Origin: Astrocystis sublimbata
Lineage: Eukaryota > Ascomycota > Sordariomycetes > Xylariales > Xylariaceae
Assembly (NCBI GenBank): GCA_022453515.1
Contig: JAJNNY010000001.1
Location: forward strand, 992,001-1,056,000
Direction: 5' to 3'
DNA: 64,000 bases
A program made the position numbers and the translations under genes. The notes under the pieces were generated by a model that saw only the letters and a list, made by a program, of their open reading frames with translations, had not been told where the DNA came from and made no database searches. Of this stretch, positions 12,185 to 22,189 are shown piece by piece (position 1 is the first letter of the stretch; the number at the start of each line of letters is the position of its first letter).

Positions 12185-14886
12185 TTAATCTAGCAACTCA
12201 AACTCCCCACTAAGTCCCTCGAACCCTGCGATATTCCCGCCCAAACTTTTCGCATCACCAAAGTATCTAATGCGATACCACCCCGCCTCGGCCCAAGGAT
12301 CTGTCGTCTCCCACGTGATCGCGACCTCGCTGGTGCCAAGCAGTTCGCTAACGCGGCGCCAGCGGAACACAAGATGCCAATCAGCATCGTCGCGGACGGC
12401 CCGCCACCAGTTAGGCACCCTGCTTTCACGAGGTGATGCAACAAGCTTTTCCACGACGGCATAGCTGCCCTCGAGGCGGAGATTGTTACGGGGATTCGCA
12501 CCGACGAATTTGACAGTGACAGATGCCCCTTTTCGGAATCGCTTGCCCTGAACGTCTTGCACGACATCGCCAAACTTCTTGAACAGCGGCGCCGAATCAA
12601 ACATCACAGAGGGGATGAAGCTCAGGCTGCGATTGCTATTGTTGGGCGGTTCCGGACCTGGTGGTGGTCGGGCTGAGGATGATGAGCCGAGTGAAGAGAT
12701 CCATGATAGCGTGACATTGATGTAGGCTGCTAAGGTATGGGGACCATAGAGAGTACTCGCTCCTTCATACCGCTGGATGCTATTGTCATACATATGTCAG
12801 TGTTCATGATCGCAACTGGTTTGATGTGACAGGCATGACCCGTACGGGTCGAAGTGTTATCTCTCCTTCAAGAACCACGCCTGAAGTAACCTATGTCCAA
12901 TTATTCAAAGACTGGGAACTTACCTGTACTCTTCTTCCGTAGTGATATAGTGCGTATAGCTATTCGCGGGCCCGCCCAGTACAACGACGGGTGATTGGGA
13001 TCCATCTTGGCTGGCAAGCTGGGTTTCGACCTCTTTAGCCACAGCATTCTTCCATCGACGACCAGCCATAGTCGTGGCTTCGCCCGGGCTTACGACGATG
13101 ACCAGCTGTCCAACACGGAATACCTGAACATCAACGACGTTGGGCGTCCACTCGTAAGGCGTAGTTACTTCACCAACGTCGAGAAGGATGGGTTTTTGGC
13201 CGTGGCACGCAATCTGCTCTTTTGATGGCGCCTTCAAAATACCAGAAACGACCCGCCACACAGGCGATGTCGTGTTAGGATTGCCATTGTGCTGGGTGAA
13301 ATCGAACGCTCCGGGGCCATCCGATGTGCCCGCTGCAAACGAATATCCCAAGGCAGCCGGACAAGTGGTGACATCCGTGCCATTAGGCAGTTTGAAATGG
13401 TAGTTCGACATGTTGTGGAATGTGTGAAACGACCTATTCATCATACTGGAGTCAATAATTGCCAATTGTAGTAAATGATTGGCTGCTGTCAAAAGCCGAG
13501 TATGTTTAACATGGTAACCGGCGCCAAAGGGGTGAATAGAAGACTTCAACAAACTTACCTGACCCATTTTCCACGAACGGGGCTTAAAGAATGGTTCAAA
13601 TCATCATAGAGCTTCTTCGCAGGCTCGAACTGACGTCTGCCTATCTCGAAGCACGAAGAAGTGCCCTCGTCGTTGGCTGTGAAAAACGGCCCGCGGGCAT
13701 GGCATTTCTGAGATTTACCATCACTGCATGTACTGTTCTCGAAACTGCACATCTGTCCCGTGCCATCCTCGCACCAAGCGCCGAGAACATTCGGACTTGT
13801 GTCACCGACATTAGCCTGTGAGAAACCTGCCACGAAGCCCTCTGCAGCAGTCTTGTCATGCACCACGCTCTTTTCAAACAGGTAAGCAGCCACGCCCTTA
13901 TTATCACCAGAGATGAGGGTGTTGTTTCCAAGTACCGAAGTACCGTGAGTAGGGAACCAAGTCAAGACGCCGATGTTCTTCCCGTCGGATGCTCTTTGGA
14001 ACTTCAGTAGAGTCAGGTCCTTCTCTACCGAGCCATCGTCGTCGGAGCTAATATTGTACCTCGCCCGCTCTTCCTCGGGGTTTGCGATGTAGGCGAACAA
14101 GCTTCGATTGATGTTCGCACCAAAGACTTTAGTCGTCCCAACACTGAGACGACCCAGAGTCAGGCTTTCATGAGCCTTCTTGATAGATAACAGGGCGCCG
14201 TCCACGATGGCTCGATAGCTCTGCTGATCAAAGCCTTTGCTGGTGATCTGAGGTAAAAGGTAGTTCAGCCATGCCCCGGGCCCTGAGTGAGAGTGAGTGC
14301 CTGTCACGGCCAAGTTGTGATGGCCATAAACCGTGTATTCTGGACCCAGCTCGCGAAGTCCAGAGAGAATGCCGTACCGAACTGCCGTATCGCCAGACTG
14401 CGTGTCCAGGACAAGGTAGACGAACCTGTCGGCGGGACGAGAGGGGTCCCCAACAATGAATGCACGAGAGTAGAGTCGTTGCCTCAGACCAGATCCAACT
14501 TGGTTTGGATCGGCGTAGCCCATGAGGTTTATCTCCACGCAAGGTCTTAAGGGTGGACATCAGCAAACTGAGTTCATGCCGAATCTAGATGTTTGGATCA
14601 TAGCATACCCGGTGATGTCGGACTTTCCCACGCCTACAAGATACTCATCTCCTTGGGCATTTGTTGGGGCCCATGGCTGTTCGGATGCTTTGTCGTTTGA
14701 CCACAGTGCCAGCCTGTCTTTCAAATTGTGAGGCGTGGAGATAGCCAACAGGAGTAATATTGATGCGAAGAGCAGGACAGGCACCGCTACAGTGAACCTC
14801 GTAGCCCGACTCCTGTGTGGTTCCTGGAGCGACGGCGAAGGGCCAGCCTTCTTGTTGTCGTCAATGCCGTGCATGGCGTCTCGCAT
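12185..14886 (-). CDS. Neutral ceramidase, membrane-anchored
   Basis: Neutral/alkaline ceramidase hydrolyses the N-acyl bond of ceramide to sphingosine and fatty acid. Exons (minus order): 14609-14886, 13559-14545, 12924-13433 and 12185-12779; introns of 63, 125 and 144 bp keep phase, giving 789 residues. A cytosolic-type N terminus is followed by one hydrophobic segment (about residues 33-52, VAVPVLLFASILLLLAI), so a type II membrane anchor is likelier than a cleaved signal. The catalytic domain starts at YLVGVGKSDITGPCVEINLMGYAD. It has TGTHSHSGPGAW (about 175-186, zinc-site region) and NVGDTSPN, whose Ser (about 343) matches the catalytic serine of the family motif GDVSPN. RYEGASTLYGPHTL and a C-terminal beta-sandwich-like region (VTVKFVGANPRNNLRLEGSY) follow. 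Several N-glycosylation sequons support a lumenal or extracellular catalytic domain. Family identity is very clear. Confidence 0.93.
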
Positions 14887-15839
14887 GTGACTGGATCGCT
14901 TTGGGTTCTATGCAGACTCGAACATCCAAGCCCTGTTGCACTGCAGCCAAGGCCTTGGTCTACCCGGCTGTTGCGGAGGGCTAGCTACAGATTATGTGTA
15001 CGGCAGATGTGATACAAGACTAAGATGTCATGTTAATTCATTTCGAAGGCGAAGCATAGAGGTCTTGACCCCGAAGTGGCATTTTCTTGTGATGCTGCTG
15101 AATACGCAATAATGACATTTCAATGGGTTGTGAGATGCAAACGCGTAAGTACCTAGCAAGCACCTATTAAAGACTGCTTTGCAAGGACAATGCTTACGTC
15201 ACGTCACGTCACGTCGAGGTACCTACGGCGAGTAGGTGCCTTACAGTGCCGAGGTGCTAGGTATAGCTTCCTAAAGAGGCAGGTACCTAACCTAAGCTTG
15301 GGATGTGGGGTCTTGCATGTTAGGTAAGCTCGAGAGGTCCATGCCGTTAGACTTGTTGCTGCATCAGGGATCCATGCTGAAGGGGTTAATTATAAGTAAA
15401 CTTATTTGTATAGCTGGCTCGGACTGAAAGTTCAGAGGATCTTGTATGCAATACGCAGCTGGAGAACTATATCCTTCGCGTTATAAGAAGGCAGAAGCTG
15501 GCCAAGACTCCAGAGTCCAAGTTCAATCATGGGGAAGGTAAGTAAAAGCCTGGTAAAGGCCTGGAAAATAAAAGTAAGGATTGAAACAATAAACAGAGCT
15601 CAGAGTCACTTGGACAATTCTAACAGCCCGACTGACGCTTGGTTTAGTATGCATACCTCCCTCCATAAGCACATTTGTATAGTACATCCCATCTATGATT
15701 CCGCGAAGGTGCAAGGCCCAAAATCCACCCGGACCATGCCGCTTTCAAGGTTGAGCGAGCTTTTTGCTAACTACTAGCAGAATACAGATCTTATCTTTTC
15801 ACGACCTATAACGGCCATCTTGCACAGCGAATCTTGCAT
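14887..15839. other. Intergenic region upstream of the ceramidase gene
   Basis: It holds the presumed ceramidase promoter and a cluster of AGGTACCTA/GGTACCTA words at about 15150-15300. A short direct repeat of CACGT units lies near 15199. No gene is supported. Confidence 0.55.
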
Positions 15840-16678
15840 GCATGTAAAGACTTGGCACTCCTCGGATGCGGCCGTAGAGAGACCATTCTTGAAGTCTTGG
15901 AGAGCTCGGTGAACTATCATGCATGTGTCGAACCCTAAGGAGATGCTTTACTCAAAGCTTGCTCGAGCATCTGACGTAGCCACCTTGATCCCTTATCTAG
16001 ATTACACTATTTGAGTCGAAGACCTGTACAAGCGATTTGCGACAACTTGTTTCGTCTAGACCAAGTCTTTAAAGGCGATCACTTTTACAAATAGCACACC
16101 AATGCAACTGCCGAGTTGGGTACCAGACTTGTCCTCCAAACAACGATGGTGGGACTTGAGCGGGGAGTTTGCTACACTCAGTGAGGATCGCGCATCTTTC
16201 GTGGGAAGATCAAGATCTCCCACGCGGGTCTAAATGCTGTAGGGAGTTAATGGTCCAGGGCTGCAACATATGAGGTGTGTCGGAGCGTGACTTGCTGGAA
16301 ACGATCGCGTCCGGCACCATGAGCCTTTCCAAGCTCTCCCAAACCTACCAATACTCAGATATCCCTGGAAAGGGAGATTTAGTGAGCGTCCTCGGATCTT
16401 GTGCGCTGCCGGTTTATCTCTGTCGCACTGGGGTTCACTTCGGCATTGTTGGAAGACACTGTACGGGACGAATGTATGGAGCTGCAGAGGGATTAAAAGC
16501 CGATGATACGGGACGCACTGTTTATTCTTTCGCCGCTTTTGAAGCTACACAGCGGTGGCCGGAAATAACCTTCAAGTCAGGTGAAACATCTAAAAGAGGC
16601 ATAGTAGAGCCTGTAGCACTGGAACAAAATCATATTACAGTAATATTCATACGTCACAGTAACTCCTCGGACTTCTAA
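15840..16678 (+). pseudogene. HET-domain (heterokaryon incompatibility) protein relic
   Basis: Pieces of an HET-type protein appear in the right order in different frames. ETILEVLESS lies near 15879. From about 15931, SNPKEMLYSKLARASDV resembles the family's DPRDKIYALLGLASD stretch. VEDLYKRFA is interrupted by TGA before it and TAG after it (16057). LPSWVPDLS starts near 16108, matching the conserved LPSWVPDW motif. After a stop at 16231, another frame (16277-16678) gives GDLVSVLGSCALPVYL, then GRMYGAAEG, matching the family C terminus (GDLVCVL..P.VLR...G..YVHG.M.GEA). The spacing between the last two blocks is shorter than usual, suggesting deletion. The N-terminal HET core was not found. 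At least two frame changes and three stops make it a pseudogene. HET proteins trigger cell death between incompatible fungal strains. Confidence 0.72.
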
Positions 16679-18233
16679 CGGAGCCAATGCCAATGTCGCT
16701 ATCCGTCCTACGCAACTTCATGCGACATTGGTGGTCATAATTTGCTCAAGTAGTGAAAGCTTCACGTTCCATAAGACTTGCCTGTAGCACCATAATAAGC
16801 TTATCTGGTGTGACTAGCAGTCCCTGGTCTTTGGTCTGGACCATATCCTCGCTCATACTCAATGATCCGAGGTCGGCACTCTGACTGAAGACAATCAGAT
16901 TGCAAAGTTGTCAGACAAACAATTCCTTAACCTCTTTGTCGCTCATGCCATAATACATTGTACCGTCCAACACCCTTTCATCGGCGGAGGCAAACACATA
17001 TTGCACCTTTTTTGATCATGTGAAGATGCTTTCTTCATCCTTGCCCCTGTATATGTGTGTCGGTTTGAGTAGTAGTCCCCGATTATCTCACAAGCCAACA
17101 TGAGCAATCTCGAGGACTCCTCTGCTATCGCATATCTCATGTCGTGGCCGGATAGATAGCCGTAAAGCAAGCATATGTAACATCATATATATTACAACCA
17201 ACTTTTAGGTACTCTTCTAGCTTTTGACTAGGCTACCGTGAAGATGGATGATAACACCATTGTCGTCGTAGGAATACAATGGGTCTCAGGCTCGATCATC
17301 GGACTGGTCGAACGGCCAATTGTCCAGATAGGGCCGACCACAGACTTGCAGTGCCACTTCCAGCGAACAAACATAACGAATCGTGAAACTTTGCGACCTT
17401 ACTATCCCTCTTCTGGATGGCAAGAAACAAATGAGCACCACAAAGTACAACGGAAACTGGATCCTAGAACTTGCAACACAAATCACTTGAGTGCACAATG
17501 GCTTTGTCACGACCCAATCTGATACAAAGGATGCTGAGCCGGCGTTTGGCAGCAAGTCTGAAAACCGAATTGCGGACAGTATCAATCACGGTTGGGAGAA
17601 ACGAGCTGACGATCTACATGATATAGCCCCCAACACATGTAATTAGTGAATAGCCCACTAGTCAGCTACACTGTTCCGTTATTGAATTTATGGCAAGAGG
17701 CACACGATGATTACCAAACAAGAGTTAAGTGAGCAAGGACGCAAACCTTGGTGTATCTCTTGCACTTGGTCACGTAGAGGCAAGGGACCAACCCTTGGAT
17801 TCGGGCCTGTGGTCTTAGCACACGTCCGTGTGATGGTAACACGACTCTACAACAGCGTATGCCACACATACAAAACAAGTAAAATAAAAAGTCCCTTGTT
17901 TGAATTAATTATTTTAAATCTTTGTTTAACTTGATTGGCAGACATTCGTTCGAGACTTATTGTCCTTCGTTCCCAACAAGGGACAATGCTCGATTTCAGT
18001 GACACTCGAGAGCAAGAGATCCCATTTATAAAAACCTACAGGCCCCCCCAAAATATTCCTATCCTCCTTGTCTCTCGACAACTTACAGACAGCCATCGAC
18101 ATTTGGTATTACACCTTGATCTCTTCCAGTTCAACAAGCATACCTTCACATCATTACACATCAAGCACCAAGTCCCGCCCCCGAACCCTTCTAGTTCTAC
18201 CAAAGCTCTGAACAGCTGACATCCGATTTCAGA
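16679..18233. other. Intergenic region
   Basis: About 1.55 kb between the HET relic and the cysteine-rich ORFs. No recognisable protein. The right end carries a TATAAAA box at 18027 and a C/A-rich leader typical of fungal 5' UTRs. Confidence 0.55.
18027..18033 (+). promoter_or_regulatory. TATA box candidate for the first cysteine-rich ORF
   Basis: TATAAAA lies about 200 bp before the ATG at 18234 and is followed by a CATCA/CACAAG-type leader. It supports a transcribed small gene here; no start site is proven. Confidence 0.4.
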
Positions 18234-18563
18234 ATGTGTCTCTTACGTGTGACGATCTGCAGTAATTGCGAATCGACAATTCACGAGTCACTCGAGAGAT
18301 GCCATGGAAGGACTTGTGAACTTATAGAAACCAGAAACAAAGGAGGACTCTGCTCAGTGTGTTGCAAGCCATGTAGAAAGTAAGGCTACGATTTCGCGAC
18401 ATTTACGGCAGGTAAGAACTCAGAAAGTCAACTCCTTCGACTTGGCCATTTGCTAATTAATCCTCGGAACACTTGCAGAGTCGAATTGGAAGTTCTACCT
18501 CGATCTACTCTACCCAACCACAGACCTTGCATTGGACCTTTTCCGCCCTCTCAAATCTCCTAA
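18234..18563 (+). CDS. Small cysteine-rich protein, copy 1
   Basis: I do not recognise a named family. The single-exon frame 18234-18383 gives 49 residues starting MCLLRVTICSNC and ending CSVCCKPCRK, with nine cysteines mostly spaced as CxxC pairs. The last codons overlap a good donor (AA/GTAAGG). Splicing 18380-18478 (99 bp, with a GCTAAT branch candidate) gives a 77-residue form ending FPPSQIS at 18563. There is no signal peptide, so a cytosolic metal-binding or zinc-ribbon-like protein is conceivable. An AG acceptor sits just before the ATG, as in copy 2. The layout and the matching MC..C..C pattern suggest tandem duplication. Moderate confidence that it is a gene. Confidence 0.42.
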
Positions 18564-18748
18564 AACCTCTTGGCATTTCACCGGTCAGTACTAGAAAAAC
18601 TCCGAGCGAAAGAAGGTAAGCAGTTCCTACTACCCTCACCCGTTCCCTCGCCATCTTGCCACTTTCTTGAACGTATTAGAATACTCCCCTTATCTAGCGT
18701 CTGGCAAGGCTCGTTCGCAAAATGCTGACAACCACCTGACCTGCAGAC

Positions 18749-18907
18749 ATGTGTATCAACTACAGAGAGTGCTGCACTTTGTGCTTGAAACAGATCTCTT
18801 CATCTGTGTTTGAATTCTGCCGCAAGCCCAATTGTCAAGGTACACGGGAGAAATGGTATACCAATGGAAACAAATGTGACCCGTGTATCGAGAAGTCGAT
18901 GCGCTGA
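18749..18907 (+). CDS. Small cysteine-rich protein, copy 2
   Basis: A 52-residue frame begins MCINYRECCTLC and continues with FCRKPNCQG and NKCDPCIEK, eight cysteines in total. Spacing resembles copy 1: MC near the start, two C-x-x-C-like pairs, a middle C, and a final CxxC. A donor-like GTAAGC at 18616 and the acceptor CTGCAG ending at 18746, two bases before the ATG, fit a 131-bp 5'-UTR intron with a CTGAC branch site. No signal peptide is present and no function can be assigned. Its main support is the resemblance to copy 1 and the splice context. Confidence 0.42.
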   Translation: MCINYRECCTLCLKQISSSVFEFCRKPNCQGTREKWYTNGNKCDPCIEKSMR

Positions 18908-19600
18908 ATTTCGGTGCCCTACATGAGGCAACCCTGGGTGATGGATTACATGAGTGGGCAACAGCGATGATGATTTGGGTTATGGGCGTTTCTATTTTCC
19001 TTGATATGCCTGTACACGAAGCGGCCTTGCGCAAGATTTCAACCAACACCTCGTCTCCGCAACGAAGTTGGTTCGATTTCTTCATTTGGAAGAGAACGAT
19101 AGCCACACTCATTTGACATTGATTTATGAGAGGTAGACAATTAGCGTTATAAAGAAACACAGAAATTGCATACCTCACATTGCTATTCCACTTGTGCTTT
19201 TATTTCTTTTATTCTTGAACCACATGGGAAAGCTTCGATGAGAAGCTCAACCTCTGTAGGGTAAACCTGTAGTTGTTTGGGACTTAGACGCAGACCTACA
19301 CTCCAATTGGTTTGACGCGTTAGCCCCCCACGATCATGTAGACTGCTCGACTGCATATGCGCTAAGCTTAGACAAGGATAGCCTATCAGCTCCCAAGCTC
19401 TCGCTAACCTCCGAACATCAAATTGCCAAAGCAAATATACCTACCCTACATTGTACCTACCATACATCATGGTCGACATTGCGACAACACGAACTTCACC
19501 TATGCGCAACCTCGCCGCGTCGCGATAATATAGCCATTCGCCAATCCAAAAGGAAAAGAAAGGCTACGTCAGCTCTATCATACAGATACAAAAGCCCACA
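18908..19600. other. Intergenic region before the SPF27 gene
   Basis: About 690 bp. It carries the end of the cysteine-rich unit and the promoter and leader of the SPF27-like gene. No additional gene is supported. Confidence 0.55.
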
Positions 19601-20363
19601 ATGGCGTCCTCAATCCGCACTACGGTGCACGAGTCGCTACCATGTACGCACGCATCCAATCCACTACCACCACCACCACCAATCTCACCTTCACTTCCCA
19701 AACCCATTTCTCATTCAGCGCAAAACTAACAAGACCCCAGACATCGACGGCGAACTCACAGACTCCGAACGCCTCGCCGTCGAATCCCTCATACTATCCG
19801 ATCTCGCCCAGTCCCACCCTTCATCAACACCAACACCAGCCTCAACACCACTAGCCCAAATAACCAGCACATTAGAACCGCATCCCTCGCTCCCCGCCCC
19901 GCACACCCCGAACTTCACCCCCCTGATACAATCCGAGCTCGCGCGCGTCGCCGCCTCCACGCGTCTATCCGGCATCGACACCAACCGCTACGAGATCCAA
20001 GAGCCCCCGACGTCGTCCGACGAACTCGCGGCGCCCTTGTCCCTCGCCTACGCGACCCACACCTACTCGCAGAGCCGCGAGACGCATCTCCACCTGCTCG
20101 ACGCGTACGGCAAGAACGCCTGGCTCGTGGGCAACTGGCAGACCGAGGCCGAGCTCGCGTCCCTGGAGCGCGAGCTCGGCGCCACCAAGCGCGAGATCGA
20201 CGTCGTCACTATCGGTCGCAAACGCCTGCAGGAAGAAGTTGGCGAGGAGCTGAGGAGTCTCGAAGATACCTGGAAGAAAGGCGTCGGCCGCGTTCTCGAG
20301 ACCGAGGCGGCCACCGAGATGCTGAGACGGCAGGTGCTCGAGAGGCAACGGCAAGGGGCGTGA
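19601..20363 (+). CDS. Pre-mRNA-splicing factor SPF27 (BCAS2 family)
   Basis: SPF27/BCAS2 (Cwf7 in fission yeast) is a core subunit of the Prp19/NineTeen spliceosome complex. Exon 1 (19601-19643) encodes MASSIRTTVHESLP. A 97-bp intron (19644-19740, CTAAC branch, CCCAG acceptor) splits a Tyr codon; exon 2 (19741-20363) completes 221 residues, the usual length. Diagnostic features are YIDGELTDSERLAVESLI near the N terminus, the central region around RYEIQEPP (about residue 110) and a long C-terminal coiled coil (about 160-220) rich in Glu, Arg and Leu. The 3' half is markedly GC-rich with strong codon bias. The frame also runs open upstream of 19601, but ATG 19601 plus the splice restores the conserved N terminus. 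Convergent with the PKA regulatory-subunit gene. Confidence 0.88.
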
Positions 20364-20775
20364 TCAGAGGGAGCGTGTTCTATTGTGGAGATCGTCTATC
20401 AACTGTTGAGGCATGGATCATTACAGGACGAATGGGGCACGATTCCATTCCATGGTTGCCGAAGAGGCGCGACCATATTTGGTTCTTAGGGGCGTTCAGG
20501 CTACTTTTGATACCAATTCACATCGAGATATTTTAGATGGGTTGTAGCATGGGTATGTATATGTGTATGAATACTTTTGACAACCTGTAGCGGCATCAAT
20601 GATCGTGACACCAACGGCTTCCAAGGTGAATCAATGAATAAAGGAGTGAATCCCAATAAACGCCACCCAGTTCTCATTCATCAATGTGTGATCCTGTAAT
20701 GATTTAACCATGACCAACTGCCACAATCTTGGTCCAATCTCAACTCTACAGACTGGATACGAGGAACAGCATCGG
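20364..20775. other. Short convergent intergenic spacer
   Basis: About 410 bp between stop codons of two convergent genes; it must hold both 3' UTRs. Nothing else is seen. Confidence 0.6.
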
Positions 20776-22189
20776 CTACGATGCGTGAAGGGGGTCGACG
20801 TCTTCAACACCGGACACCACCCCAACGTAGCGCGTCCGCCGCATGATGCCTTCAACAGGACCTAGCAATCTGGCAAAAGCGTTCTTCCCCAAAGTAGCCA
20901 CCTTGATCTCGGTGGAACTAATCACGCTAGCGGCTCGCGGCGCATCGTTCAATAGCGCCAATTCGCCAAAGAAATCACCCTTCTGGTAGTGTTTAACGGA
21001 CTCGGACTGCCCGTCCTTGAAAGCGTCAGCTTCGCCACTCTCAACGAGATAGAACGACTGTCCGATATCGCCCTGCTTGATGATCGCCGTTCCAGCAGGG
21101 TACTTCTGCGTCTCTAGGGCATCCGCAATCTTTGATCGTTCGTATGGCGTGAGCGTGGCAAGCAGGGGTACCTCCTCCAAGAATTTCTCATACAGGCGTC
21201 TACGAGCGAAGGTTGACTCCATGAGGATTCGGCGGAATGTCACACGATCGAGAGCCCAAAGCGTGCAAGCCGCCTCGCTTGAAACGACAGTGGCTGCCCG
21301 AGGTGCATTGTACATAAGAGCTAGCTCACCGAATGAGCCTCCCGCTTGTACATTGCCAACTTTCTTACCCATCCCATCCGGACCAGGCTGCAACGCTCCA
21401 CTGTCGTTGACATATACGTCAAAGGAACCCTTCTCTATGACATAGAAGTAATCGCCCGCGTCCCCTTGTGTAACAACCTGAACGTCACATAAGCATTGAT
21501 TCGGTACATATATCCGCATTTGCGTAGCCTACCTTTATATCCTTGGCTGGGATAGGTTTCTCTTGCAGCGCACCGAGGATCTGGGCGGTTTGCTCATCAT
21601 CCAGATGACTGAATAAGAAGTTGCCTTCTATGGCCCTTTGTAGTCTTCCGAGCTGGTCATTTGTCTTGGGATATGAAGGCGGAGACCAATTATCATTAAC
21701 ATCGGCCACCGGCTTTAGCGATTCTGCGGATACTGAGGTGCGACGGCCGAAATTGTACTGTGCTGGGTAGCTATCTGGGTTTGGTGGTGTCCTGATAGAT
21801 GATGGAGGGCCATCGGAAGCACCGTCACCACTAAAGGGGCTTCGGAAACCATCGTTGGCAAAGGAACCTGTCGTGGGGGATGTGACAGCATCGTTGTCGT
21901 CTTCCTCCACAACATTCATCAAGTGCCCGGAATGTGTCGTCTGAAGCTTGGCACCATCTGACCCGAACGGGTTCGAGTTCGCCGCAAAGGGGCTTGTGAA
22001 AGTGGTTCCGGCCATGTCGGTGTCTAATTGTGAGTGCAGTGCGATACGGGTCTGAGAAGCGAGCCGTTCCGCAGAAAGGCGTTGCAGGAAGTAGTCGGCG
22101 CAGAATTGAAGGACGTCGGCCGGTTGCTCGAAATTAACGAGTCTGTCGAGGTTGTCTATCTCTTCTTCGTAAGTGATGGGTGAATACAT
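20776..22189 (-). CDS. pkaR: cAMP-dependent protein kinase regulatory subunit
   Basis: It binds and inhibits the PKA catalytic subunit and releases it on cAMP binding. Exon 1 is 21533-22189 and exon 2 is 20776-21477; the 55-bp intron lies between Lys and Val codons. I chose ATG 22189 (A at -3, directly before the docking region), giving 452 residues. An in-frame ATG at 22282 would add 31 residues. Domains in order: RII-type dimerisation/docking helix (DVLQFCADYFLQRLSAERLA, about 25-45); acidic linker with inhibitor/phosphorylation site RRTSVSAE (about 149-156); two cyclic-nucleotide-binding domains, each with an FGELAL....PRAA phosphate-binding cassette. All cAMP-contacting Glu and Arg residues of these cassettes are present, so it should be functional. 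Its upstream region is long and GC-rich. Confidence 0.93.

Noticed and set aside
16943..17170. Minus-strand frame of 75 codons near the HET relic
   Set aside because: I looked for further HET or transposon remnants here and found no conserved block.
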